Assembly: GCF_006352065.1 (NCBI RefSeq)
Contig: NZ_CP040915.1
Coordinates: 992,001-1,056,000, forward strand
DNA: 64,000 bases
Reading direction: 5' to 3'
Source: Georgenia yuyongxinii
GTDB taxonomy: Bacteria; Actinomycetota; Actinomycetes; Actinomycetales; Actinomycetaceae
Position numbers and translations under genes: made by a program. Under the pieces are notes generated by a model. It did no database searches. It saw only the letters and a list, made by a program, of their open reading frames with translations, and had not been told where the DNA came from. Below, one piece after another: positions 23,857-32,316 of this stretch. Every line of letters starts with the position of its first letter. Within the stretch, counting starts at the first letter, position 1.

Positions 23857-25583
23857 CCAAGACGAACGACGTGGTCGCCCCGGTCACCGCCGGGCTCGAC
23901 CCGCACGAGGCTCTGCTGGAGATCCGGGACCTCGAGGTCGCGTTCAAGTCCTCGACCGGCATGGTGCCGGCGGTGCGTGGCGCGAACCTGACGGTCTACC
24001 CCGGCCAGGCCGTGGCCATCGTGGGCGAGTCCGGGTCGGGCAAGTCCACCACCGCGCACGCGATCATCGACCTGCTGCCCGGCACCGGCCGGGTGACCGG
24101 CGGCTCGATCAAGTTCCTCGGCCGGGACATCACCAACCCCTCCCGCAAGGCGATCGAGGGTCTGCGCGGCAAGGAGATCGGCCTGGTGCCCCAGGATCCG
24201 ATGTCCAACCTCAACCCGGTGTGGAAGATCGGCTCCCAGGTCAAGGAGGCGCTCACCGCCAACGGGATGGACAGGGCCGAGGCCAAGGACCGCGTCAACG
24301 AGGTCCTGTCGCAGGCGGGCCTGCCCGACGCCGAACGCCGCGCCAAGCAGTACCCGCACGAGTTCTCGGGCGGTATGCGCCAGCGTGCCCTGATCGCCAT
24401 CGGCCTCGCCGCACGGCCCAAGCTGCTGATCGCCGACGAGCCCACCTCTGCCCTCGACGTCACGGTGCAGCGCCAGATCCTCGACCACCTCGAGCACCTC
24501 ACCAAGGAGCTCGGGACGGCGGTCCTGTTCATCACCCACGACCTCGGCCTGGCCGCCGAGCGTGCGGAGCACCTCGTTGTCATGCACCGCGGCCGCGTCG
24601 TCGAGTCGGGGCCCGCGCGGCAGATCCTCACGGCACCGCAGCACCCATACACGCAGCGGCTCGTCGCCTCGGCGCCCTCGCTTGCGTCCCGCCGCATCCA
24701 GAGTGCCAAGGCACGCGGCGAGGAGAGCACGGAGCTGCTCGCGGACGCCGAGGCAGCTGCCGCTGCGCCGAATATCGTGGAGGTGGAGCGCCTGACCAAG
24801 GAGTTCCACCTGCGAGGTGGCGTGCCCGGGGCCGGCAAGTCGTTCAAGGCCGTCGACGACGTCTCCTTCTCCATCCCGCGAGGCTCGACCATGGCGCTGG
24901 TGGGGGAGTCGGGGTCCGGGAAGTCCACGGTCGCGAACATCATGCTCAACCTCCTCGAACCCACCGAGGGCCGCGTGGTCTTCGAGGGCACGGAGGTGGG
25001 GACCCTTGGCAAGCGCGAGCTGTTCAACTTCCGGCGGCAGGTTCAGCCGATCTTCCAGAACCCGTACGGCTCGCTGGACCCCATGTACTCGATCTTCCGC
25101 ACGATCGAAGAGCCCCTGCGAGTTCATGGCGTGGGCGACAAGAAGTCCCGCGCCGCGAAGGTCGCCGAGCTGCTCGAGATGGTCGCCCTGCCGAGGTCGA
25201 CCATGCGGCGCTACCCGAACGAGCTCTCCGGCGGCCAGCGGCAGCGCGTGGCCATCGCCCGCGCCCTGGCGCTGGAGCCGAAGGTCATCGTGTGCGACGA
25301 GGCGGTCTCCGCGCTCGACGTGCTCGTCCAGGCGCAGGTGCTCACGCTCCTGAACGACCTCCAGGCCGAGCTCGGCCTGACGTACCTCTTCATCACCCAC
25401 GACCTCGCCGTCGTGCGCCAGATCGCCGACCGCGTCGCGGTGATGGAGAAGGGCAAGATCGTCGAGCAGGCAACCACGGACGAGGTCTTCGAGAACCCGC
25501 GGCAGGCCTACACGCGCGAGCTGCTGGCCGCCATTCCCGGCGCGAGCCTCGAGATGGAGCTCGCCGGGCCCGAGCAGCTCTGA
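23853..25583 (+). CDS. Peptide ABC transporter ATPase, DppD-DppF fusion
   Basis: 576 aa with two complete ABC domains in one chain. Domain 1: Walker A GESGSGKST at residues 58-66, Q-loop VPQDPM, signature FSGGMRQRA, Walker B LLIADEPTSALD. Domain 2: Walker A GESGSGKST near residue 351, signature LSGGQRQRV, VIVCDEAVSALD. A ~45-residue linker joins them. The two domains correspond to separate DppD and DppF subunits in other bacteria, so a single chain energises the permease pair. It starts inside the permease stop codon. Confidence 0.93.
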   Translation: MTKTNDVVAPVTAGLDPHEALLEIRDLEVAFKSSTGMVPAVRGANLTVYPGQAVAIVGESGSGKSTTAHAIIDLLPGTGRVTGGSIKFLGRDITNPSRKAIEGLRGKEIGLVPQDPMSNLNPVWKIGSQVKEALTANGMDRAEAKDRVNEVLSQAGLPDAERRAKQYPHEFSGGMRQRALIAIGLAARPKLLIADEPTSALDVTVQRQILDHLEHLTKELGTAVLFITHDLGLAAERAEHLVVMHRGRVVESGPARQILTAPQHPYTQRLVASAPSLASRRIQSAKARGEESTELLADAEAAAAAPNIVEVERLTKEFHLRGGVPGAGKSFKAVDDVSFSIPRGSTMALVGESGSGKSTVANIMLNLLEPTEGRVVFEGTEVGTLGKRELFNFRRQVQPIFQNPYGSLDPMYSIFRTIEEPLRVHGVGDKKSRAAKVAELLEMVALPRSTMRRYPNELSGGQRQRVAIARALALEPKVIVCDEAVSALDVLVQAQVLTLLNDLQAELGLTYLFITHDLAVVRQIADRVAVMEKGKIVEQATTDEVFENPRQAYTRELLAAIPGASLEMELAGPEQL

Positions 25584-25598
25584 TCCGGGTCTCTCCCC

Positions 25599-25641
25599 GG
25601 CCCCGGCGCCACCCACCGCAACGGTGTGGGACGCCGGGGCC
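25599..25641 (+). terminator. Terminator-like hairpin after first peptide transporter
   Basis: GGCCCCGGCG and CGCCGGGGCC form a 10-base-pair outer stem around an inner partly paired segment (CCACCC ... GGTGTGGG). It starts 15 bases after the ATPase stop. No T-run follows. It separates the two transporter operons. Confidence 0.65.
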
Positions 25642-25752
25642 GCGGCATGTCCCCCGTGGTCGCCGCCCCCGCGTGCGCGCGGCGCGTCCTTCCGGACGTG
25701 GACCGGCATGTACCGTGGGCCGCGTCCTGGCGCGATCCACGAAGGCTGGCCG

Positions 25753-26736
25753 ATGTTCCGGTACCTCGCCCGCCGGCTGGCGGGATACGCGGTGCTCCTG
25801 TTCGTCGCCGTGAGCCTGACCTACGTGCTCGCCGCCACGGCGCTCGACCCGCGCTCCCTGTACGAGCTGCGCAACCCCCCGCTCGAACCGGCCGCCATCG
25901 AGGCCTCGCTCGCGGCGTACAACCTCTCCGACGCCGTGCCCCTGGCCGAGCGGTACCGCACCTGGCTGACTGACATCGTCGCGGACTGGGACTGGGGCCG
26001 CACCCCCGCCGGCGCCAGTGTGAACGAGCAGATCGGCGGCCGGATCTGGGTCTCGCTGCGGCTCGTGACGCTCGGCTCGGTCCTGGGCACCCTCGCCGGC
26101 GTCGCGCTGGGCACCTGGTCCGCGGTGCGCCAGCACAAAGCCGGCGACCGGCTCGTGACGGTGGCCGCGCTCGTGGTCATCTCGACGCCGACGCTCGTGC
26201 TCGCCGTCGTCCTTCAGATCGTCGCCGTCCAGGTGAACCGGGCCACCGGCGTGCAGCTCTTCGAGTTCCTCGGCGAGAGCGGTGCCCACGGCGGCGGTGC
26301 GCTCGCCGCACTCGGTGACCGGCTCCAGCACCTCGTCCTGCCGACGCTCACCCTCGCCGCCGGTCAGGCGGCGTTCTTCTCCCGGGTCCAGCGCGGCCTG
26401 GTGCTCGACACGCTCGGCGCGTCCTACGTGCGAGCGGCTCGCGCCAAGGGCCTGCGCCGGTCCGTCGCGGTGCGTCGGCACGCCCTGCGCACCGCCCTGG
26501 TGCCCACCGGGACCTACTTCGCCTACACGGTGGCCACGCTGGTGCTCGGCGCCGCGTTCGTGGAGGCGGTGTACGGCTGGCACGGCATGGGGATCTACGG
26601 CGTCCGGGCGATCGCCGGCCAGGACGTCCACGCCACGGTGGCGGTGGCGGCGTTCGGCGCGACGTGCGTGCTCGCCGGTGCACTCCTCGCCGACCTGCTC
26701 ACCGCTGCCCTCGACCCGCGGGTGCGGACGCGATGA
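25753..26736 (+). CDS. Second peptide ABC transporter, DppB-type permease
   Basis: 327 aa from MFRYLARRLAGYAVLLFVAV at 25753. The EAA loop is VRAARAKGLRRSVAVRRHAL, and the last helices contain LVLGAAFVEAVYGWHGMGIYG. The C terminus is ALDPRVRTR. It keeps the DppB topology but has diverged far from the first transporter's permease, so this is not a recent duplication. Its stop overlaps the next ATG (ATGA). Confidence 0.92.
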   Translation: MFRYLARRLAGYAVLLFVAVSLTYVLAATALDPRSLYELRNPPLEPAAIEASLAAYNLSDAVPLAERYRTWLTDIVADWDWGRTPAGASVNEQIGGRIWVSLRLVTLGSVLGTLAGVALGTWSAVRQHKAGDRLVTVAALVVISTPTLVLAVVLQIVAVQVNRATGVQLFEFLGESGAHGGGALAALGDRLQHLVLPTLTLAAGQAAFFSRVQRGLVLDTLGASYVRAARAKGLRRSVAVRRHALRTALVPTGTYFAYTVATLVLGAAFVEAVYGWHGMGIYGVRAIAGQDVHATVAVAAFGATCVLAGALLADLLTAALDPRVRTR

Positions 26737-27632
26737 CGACGTCGGTGCTCGCCACCCTCCCCACCCCGGTCGGGCCGGGCGCCCGGTTCCGCCTGGTGGC
26801 CCGCCGCTTCCGGCGCGACCGGGCAGCCGTCGCCGGCATGGCGGGCCTGGCACTGCTGGTGATCCTGTCCCTCGTCGGGCCGCAGCTGGCGCCCTGGGGC
26901 TACGCGGAGATCGACTCCACGGCGTTCCTCGCGGCACCGGACGCCAGCCACTGGTGGGGTACCACCCAGGCCGGCCGCGACGTCTTCGCCCTCACGGTCG
27001 AAGGACTGCGCACCTCGCTGCTCGTCGGGCTCGGAGCGGGCCTTCTGCAGACCGTCATCGCGGCGGCCGTCGGCACGGTCGCCGCCTACCGCGGCGGGTG
27101 GCTCGACCGCGTCGCGACGTGGGTGATCGACCTGCTCCTGGTCGTGCCCTCGTTCTTCCTCGTCGCGATCCTCTCCGTGCGGGCCGGCGGGGAAGCGGGC
27201 TCCGTGGCGCTCCTCGTCCTCCTGCTCGGCGGGCTCGGCTGGATGCTCTCCGCGCGAGTGGTGCGGGCGATGACGCTGAGCCTGCGGGAGCTGGACTACG
27301 TCACCGCGGCCCGGTACATGAACGTGCCCACCCGCACGATCATCACCCGGCACATCCTGCCCAACCTGTCCTCGCTGCTCGTCGTCGACGCCACGCTGGC
27401 GGTCGCCGCGGCGGTGCTTGCCGAGACGGCACTGTCATTTTTCGGCTTCGGCGTACAGGCACCGGGCACCTCGCTGGGTACCCTCATCGCCGAGGGGCAA
27501 CGCACGGCGACGACGTACCCGTGGATCTTCCTCGCCCCGGCCGGGACGCTGGTGGCGCTGCTGGTGTCCGTCAACCTTGTCGGTGACGGGCTGCGCGACG
27601 CGCTCGACCCCTCCCAGGGCGGGCGCGCATGA
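26733..27632 (+). CDS. Second peptide ABC transporter, DppC-type permease
   Basis: 299 aa, coupled by ATGA on both sides. The N terminus is short; then FRLVARRFRRDRAAVAGMAG and a first helix, HWWGTTQAGRDVFALTVEGLR, five further helices and the EAA loop ARYMNVPTRTIITRHILPNL. It ends ALDPSQGGRA. It forms the membrane channel with the preceding permease. Confidence 0.92.
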   Translation: MTTSVLATLPTPVGPGARFRLVARRFRRDRAAVAGMAGLALLVILSLVGPQLAPWGYAEIDSTAFLAAPDASHWWGTTQAGRDVFALTVEGLRTSLLVGLGAGLLQTVIAAAVGTVAAYRGGWLDRVATWVIDLLLVVPSFFLVAILSVRAGGEAGSVALLVLLLGGLGWMLSARVVRAMTLSLRELDYVTAARYMNVPTRTIITRHILPNLSSLLVVDATLAVAAAVLAETALSFFGFGVQAPGTSLGTLIAEGQRTATTYPWIFLAPAGTLVALLVSVNLVGDGLRDALDPSQGGRA

Positions 27633-29539
27633 GCGAGCCCGTGCTCGAGCTGCGGGACCTCCACGTGCACCTGCGCGCGAGCGACGGCGAGGTGCACGCG
27701 GTCCGTGGCATCGACCTGGCCGTGCGGGAGGGCGAGGTGCTCGCCGTCGTCGGGGCGTCCGGCTCGGGCAAGTCCGCCACCGCCATGGCCGTCATGGGGC
27801 TGCTGCCCGCCAGCGCCCGGGTGAGCGGGTCGGTGCGCCTGGACGGTGCGGAGCTGCTGGGCCGGTCCGACGCGGAGCTGTCGCGGGTGCGCGGCGCGCG
27901 GATCGGCATGGTGTTCCAGGATGCGGCGCTGACACCCGTGTACCCGGTAGGGGAGCAGGTCGCCGAGGCCTTGCACGCACATCGACGACTGGGCCGCGCC
28001 GCCGCCCGGGCACGCGCCGTCGAGCTGCTCGAGCTCGTCGGGATCGACCGCCCCGCGGCACGTGCCCACGCATTCCCGCACGAGCTCTCCGGCGGGATGC
28101 GCCAGCGCGTGGCCATCGCGATCGCCATCGCCAACGATCCCGACGTCCTCGTCGCGGACGAGCCTACGAGCGCCCTCGACGTGACGGTGCAGGCCCAGAT
28201 CCTCGACGTGCTCCGCACCGCCCGGGACGAGACCGGTGCCGCACTCGTGCTCATCAGCCACGACCTCGGCGTGGTCGCCGGCCTGGCCGACCGCGTCGCG
28301 GTGCTGGACGCCGGGCAGGTCGTGGAAGTGGGCGACGTCGAGACGATCTTCGCCCGGCCCGCCGCCCCGTTGACCCGGGCCCTGCTCGACGCCGTGGCGT
28401 GGCCCCGGGCGACGGCGCCGGCGTCGCCCATGGCTGCCGCGCCCCCCGCAGAGACTGCCGCTCCGCCCGACCGGGCGGAGGTGCTGCGCGTGACGGACCT
28501 GCACCGGCACTTCCCGCTTACCCGGGGGACGCTGCTGCGCCGCCGGGTCGGCACGGTCCGGGCGGTCGACGGCGTCAGCCTCACCGTCCGCGCCGGGGAG
28601 GTGCTCGCGCTGGTCGGCGAGTCCGGCAGCGGCAAGACCACCACCGTCCGGTCCGTCCTGGAGCTGACGACGCCGGAACGCGGCGCCGTCGTCGTCCTCG
28701 GCACCGACGTCGCAGGGCTCGACCGCGCCGGCCGGCGACGACTGCGCCGGGGCGTGCAGGTGGTGCTGCAGGACCCGGACGCCGCCCTGGACCCGCGCCT
28801 GCCCGTGACGGACCTCGTCGCCGAGCCGCTGCTCGCCGACGGCCGCACCGGAAGCGCCGTGAGCCGGCGGGTCGCCGAGCTGCTCGGCCTGGTCGGGCTC
28901 GACCCTGCGCTCGGTGACCGGTTCCCTCGCCACCTCTCCGGAGGGCAGCGACAGCGGGTGGCCATCGCCCGCGCGCTCGCCCTCGAGCCGCGGCTGATGG
29001 TGCTGGACGAACCCGTCTCGGCCCTCGACGCGCCGGTCCGGGCCGAGATCCTCGACCTGCTCGGCGACCTTCGCGACCGCCTGTCCCTGAGCTACCTGCT
29101 GGTCTCCCACGACCTGGCCGCCGTGCGGCGCCTGGCCGACCGGGTGGCCGTGATGCACCTGGGCCGGGTGGTCGAGTCCGGCGACGCTACCCAGGTGTTC
29201 ACCCGGCCGGCGCACCCGTACACCCGGGTATTGCTGTCCGCGATGCCGGTTGCAGACCCGGTGCTCGAGCGTTCTCGGCAGCGGACCGTGCTGGTCGGGG
29301 ACCTGGCCTCACCCGCGGACGCGCCGTCGGGCTGCCGATTCCGCACCCGCTGCCCGCTGTACCGCACCCTCGACCCAACCGCCCAGGAGCGGTGCCGGGA
29401 CGAGGACCAGCCGCTACGCATCGTGGGAGGACAACGGGCCGGCGGGCACCGCCCACCCACGCGCCAGCCCCTCACCCACCAGGCCGCATGCCACGTGGTG
29501 ACCAACACCTCGCCGCCCGCCGCGCCATGGCGCGGATGA
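27629..29539 (+). CDS. Second peptide ABC transporter, fused double ATPase
   Basis: 636 aa with two ABC domains. The first has Walker A GASGSGKSA (residues 42-50), signature LSGGMRQRV and LVADEPTSALD; note Ala50 where Ser/Thr is usual after GKS. The second has GESGSGKTT, LSGGQRQRV and VLDEPVSALD. The C terminus has the oligopeptide-specific extension with CRFRTRCPLYR and a later Cys, which in relatives may bind an iron-sulfur cluster. As in the first transporter, DppD and DppF are one chain. Confidence 0.92.
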   Translation: MSEPVLELRDLHVHLRASDGEVHAVRGIDLAVREGEVLAVVGASGSGKSATAMAVMGLLPASARVSGSVRLDGAELLGRSDAELSRVRGARIGMVFQDAALTPVYPVGEQVAEALHAHRRLGRAAARARAVELLELVGIDRPAARAHAFPHELSGGMRQRVAIAIAIANDPDVLVADEPTSALDVTVQAQILDVLRTARDETGAALVLISHDLGVVAGLADRVAVLDAGQVVEVGDVETIFARPAAPLTRALLDAVAWPRATAPASPMAAAPPAETAAPPDRAEVLRVTDLHRHFPLTRGTLLRRRVGTVRAVDGVSLTVRAGEVLALVGESGSGKTTTVRSVLELTTPERGAVVVLGTDVAGLDRAGRRRLRRGVQVVLQDPDAALDPRLPVTDLVAEPLLADGRTGSAVSRRVAELLGLVGLDPALGDRFPRHLSGGQRQRVAIARALALEPRLMVLDEPVSALDAPVRAEILDLLGDLRDRLSLSYLLVSHDLAAVRRLADRVAVMHLGRVVESGDATQVFTRPAHPYTRVLLSAMPVADPVLERSRQRTVLVGDLASPADAPSGCRFRTRCPLYRTLDPTAQERCRDEDQPLRIVGGQRAGGHRPPTRQPLTHQAACHVVTNTSPPAAPWRG

Positions 29540-29643
29540 GACGGACGCGGGCGGGGGGCGGGCAACGTGGTCGAATAGCCCCCGGACGTCGTTCCGGCTG
29601 GCCCCTCCACCAGCCGCCGGCGTCGAAGAGAGGACACGGACGG

Positions 29644-31344
29644 ATGAGAAGGAGCACGGCGGCACTGGCCGCCGGTGCGGCGCTGGCGCTCGCCCTGGCC
29701 GGGTGCGCGGGTAGCGCGGGGCCCGACGGGACGCCGTCGCCCACGCCCAGCGCGACCGCCTCCGCGTCCGGACCCGACGTGGCCGACGTCAACGCCACGC
29801 CCCGGGAGAACCTGGCGGACGGCGGCGTCCTGCGGCAGGCCGTCGGAGCCCTGCCCACGCAGTGGAACCCGCTGCACGTCGGCGGCACGGCCGAGACCTT
29901 CACGCAGGTCCGGGGCCCGATGTCGGTGACGAACTTCGACACCGACGCCGAGGGTGTCCCCACCCCGAACCCGAACTTCGTCACAAGCGTGGAGGAGTCG
30001 AGCACCGACGGCCGCCAGGTCGTCACCCTGCACCTCAACCCCGACGCCGTGTGGAACAACGGCGAGCCGATCACGTGGGAGGACTACGCCGCCACCGTCG
30101 CCGCCTGCAACGGCCAGCAGCCGGAGTTCCAGTGCGCCACGGGGCTGTTCGCCGCTGTGGAAGAGGTGGCGCAGGGAGAGACGGAGTTCGACGTCGTCGT
30201 CGCCTTCGCCTCCCCGTTCCCGGACTGGCCGGCGCTGCTGGGCACCGTGCTGCCCGCCGCGGGCGTAGCCGACGCCGCCACCTTCAACACCGGGTGGCTC
30301 GACCACCCCGAGGACTGGTTCACCGGCCCCTTCACGCTGGCCGACCTCGACACCGACCAGCAGGTCGCCACCCTCGTCCCCAACGAGCGCTGGTGGGGCC
30401 CGGAGCCCGTGCTGGACGAGATCGAGTACCGGGCGGTGGCCCCCGAAGCGACCGCGACGGCGTTCGCGAACAACGAGATCGACGTCTTCGACATCGGCGC
30501 CGACCCCAACGCCTACCAGCTCGCCCGGCAGGTCCCCGGCGCCGAGGTGCGCCAGGCGGGCGGCGTCGACTGGCGCCAGTTCACCTTCAACTCCACCGCC
30601 GGGCACCTCACCGACCAGGCGGTGCGTCAGGCGATCGTGCGGGCGCTCGACCGCCAGGCCATCGCCGCCGCGAGCCTCGCCGGTCTGCCGGAGGACCTGC
30701 AGAGGCCCCTGAACAACCACATCTTCATGGCAGGGCAGGACGGCTACGAGGACAACGCCGGCGACTACGCCCACGACCCCGCCCGCGCCGTCACGGAGCT
30801 GGACGCCGCGGGCTGGGTCCTCGACGAGGTCACCGGCGTACGGGAGCGGAACGGTGAGCCCCTCACGGTCCGCTTCACCGTGTTCACGGGAATCCCCGCC
30901 TCGGAGACCGAGGGGCAGCTGGTCCAGGCCCAGCTGCGCGAGGTCGGCATCGACGTCCAGCTCGACCACGTGCCCGAGGCCGCGTTCAACGACACCCTCA
31001 ACAACGGTGACTTCGAGATCATCGCGTTCTCCTGGTTCGGGTCCGCCTTCCCGCTGCTCGGCCTGGGCAACATCTACGGCGACCCGGCCACCACCCCGAT
31101 GAACTACGCCCACCTGGCCACGCCGGGTCTGGACGAGCTCATCGGGCAGATCGCCACCGAGACCGACCACGCCACCCGCCTGGACCTCGCCGACCAGGCC
31201 GACGAGCTCATCTGGGACGCCGTGCACACCCTGCCGCTGTACCAGCGGCCCCAGCTCGTCGCCGCCGTCAGCGAGCTGGCCAACATCGGAGCCCCCGGAC
31301 TGAGCACGACCAGACCGGAGGACTGGGGCTTCGTCGCCGAGTAG
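29644..31344 (+). CDS. Second peptide ABC transporter, LpqW-like substrate-binding lipoprotein
   Basis: 566 aa from ATG 29644. The lipoprotein signal ends LALAGCAGS with Cys21. Family-5 features: GGVLRQAVGALPTQWNPLHV, PNFVTSVEESSTDGRQVVTL, AVWNNGEPITWEDYAATVAA, RQAIVRALDRQAIAAASLAG and IAFSWFGSAFPLLGLGNIYG. The early 'QWNPLH' and the position just upstream of typA match mycobacterial LpqW, an orphan binding-protein relative that influences lipomannan synthesis. Here it stands at the end of a full transporter operon. Whether it transports peptides or acts in cell-wall control is open. Confidence 0.88.
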   Translation: MRRSTAALAAGAALALALAGCAGSAGPDGTPSPTPSATASASGPDVADVNATPRENLADGGVLRQAVGALPTQWNPLHVGGTAETFTQVRGPMSVTNFDTDAEGVPTPNPNFVTSVEESSTDGRQVVTLHLNPDAVWNNGEPITWEDYAATVAACNGQQPEFQCATGLFAAVEEVAQGETEFDVVVAFASPFPDWPALLGTVLPAAGVADAATFNTGWLDHPEDWFTGPFTLADLDTDQQVATLVPNERWWGPEPVLDEIEYRAVAPEATATAFANNEIDVFDIGADPNAYQLARQVPGAEVRQAGGVDWRQFTFNSTAGHLTDQAVRQAIVRALDRQAIAAASLAGLPEDLQRPLNNHIFMAGQDGYEDNAGDYAHDPARAVTELDAAGWVLDEVTGVRERNGEPLTVRFTVFTGIPASETEGQLVQAQLREVGIDVQLDHVPEAAFNDTLNNGDFEIIAFSWFGSAFPLLGLGNIYGDPATTPMNYAHLATPGLDELIGQIATETDHATRLDLADQADELIWDAVHTLPLYQRPQLVAAVSELANIGAPGLSTTRPEDWGFVAE

Positions 31345-31375
31345 TTCACGGCGCCCGCCACCCCACCCACCCCGT

Positions 31376-31430
31376 GAGATGTCATCTTCTCCGGGAGATG
31401 TCATTCCGGCCGGTGCCGGGCGAGATGTGA
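31376..31430 (-). repeat. Short interspersed repeat array, GAGATGTC type
   Basis: Three units, GAGATGTC at 31376, GAGATGTC at 31395 and GAGATGTG at 31422, spaced 19 and 27 bases. They lie between two convergent genes. Read on the minus strand they are GACATCTC, the same core as the array at 19841. Confidence 0.65.
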
Positions 31431-31446
31431 TCCCGGCCGCAGCCGC

Positions 31447-32109
31447 TCAGACCGGCACCACCAGGCTGACCACCGCCAGGGCCACGGTGACGCCCAGCGC
31501 CAGCACCTCCGGAATGTTCACCCGTGCTCGCGGCGCCGGGTCCGAGCCCGCCCGGCCGGTCTGACGTGGGCCCGCCTGGCCGGACCCATCCAGGCCCACC
31601 TGGGCGGTCCCACGCGCGCCCGTCCGGGCGAGGCGGTCTCGCCGGCCGAGCCGGTCCTCGATCACGGACCCGACGGCGGCGGCGTCACCGCTCGCCGACA
31701 CCGTGCCGGAGCCGCGGAAGAGTCGGTCGGGCAGATTCTCGGCCTCCCGCAGGCTGCGAGACCGGCCGAATCCGGCCCGGGCCGGGGCGGCCCACGCCCC
31801 GAACGCGCCGGCGGCGGTGCGCAGCCGCACGCCCCAACGTGTCTCCACCGCGTCGATCGCACCCCAGGGCACGACGACGGTGCGCACCACGTTGGCGAGC
31901 GTCACGCCGTCGGGCCCGACCTCGACGAAGGGGCGCCAGAAGACCGCCCAGCCGAACGCGGCCACGGCCAGCGGCAGCGCGCCGTAGCGCACCAGCTCCC
32001 CGACCCCGCCGTTGACCGCGAACGCGACCAGCACGGCGGCGGCCACCACCCAGCAGATGACGGCATACACGCGGCTGGAGTCCGGCCGGAAGACGACGGT
32101 GGGGCCCAT
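31447..32109 (-). CDS. PH-domain-like membrane protein
   Basis: 220 aa starting MGPTVVFRPDSSRVYAVICW. Two adjacent membrane helices (VICWVVAAAVLVAFAV; YGALPLAVAAFGWAVFW) are followed by a bacterial PH-like domain (RPFVEVGPDGVTLANVVRTVVVPWGAIDAVETRWGVRL, cut here for brevity at its core). A long low-complexity Gly/Arg segment leads to a third helix at the C terminus. Such proteins are common in actinobacteria, with unknown function. The gene is divergent from typA. The very long open frame upstream on this strand is only the shadow of typA. Confidence 0.75.
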   Translation of the reverse strand: MGPTVVFRPDSSRVYAVICWVVAAAVLVAFAVNGGVGELVRYGALPLAVAAFGWAVFWRPFVEVGPDGVTLANVVRTVVVPWGAIDAVETRWGVRLRTAAGAFGAWAAPARAGFGRSRSLREAENLPDRLFRGSGTVSASGDAAAVGSVIEDRLGRRDRLARTGARGTAQVGLDGSGQAGPRQTGRAGSDPAPRARVNIPEVLALGVTVALAVVSLVVPV

Positions 32110-32178
32110 GGGTTCATCTTCCCCGAACGCGCCACCCGGTCCGCGCACGTGACTCCGCGCACACCCGTACAGGCAGGG

Positions 32179-32208
32179 GTGACCAGAATCGGCGATCCGC
32201 CGTAGAAT
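32179..32208 (+). promoter_or_regulatory. Likely sigma-A-type promoter of typA
   Basis: TAGAAT at 32203-32208 is a near-consensus -10 element. GTGACC at 32179-32184 can serve as -35, with an 18-base spacer. A transcript would start about 100 bases before the typA ATG. It points away from the PH-domain gene. Confidence 0.5.
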
Positions 32209-32316
32209 GGCCGTTTGGCGCCGCGGTACGTGGCGCCCGGCCCGCGCGGGCAGCGACGGATGCGTCGCCCGGCCGTGAGCGGACGGCCCGCCCTCACCAT
32301 GAAATGAGCTCTGCGT

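Noticed and set aside
29092-31404. 770-codon minus-strand frame
   Set aside because: Antisense of the second transporter's ATPase end and binding protein; no domain.
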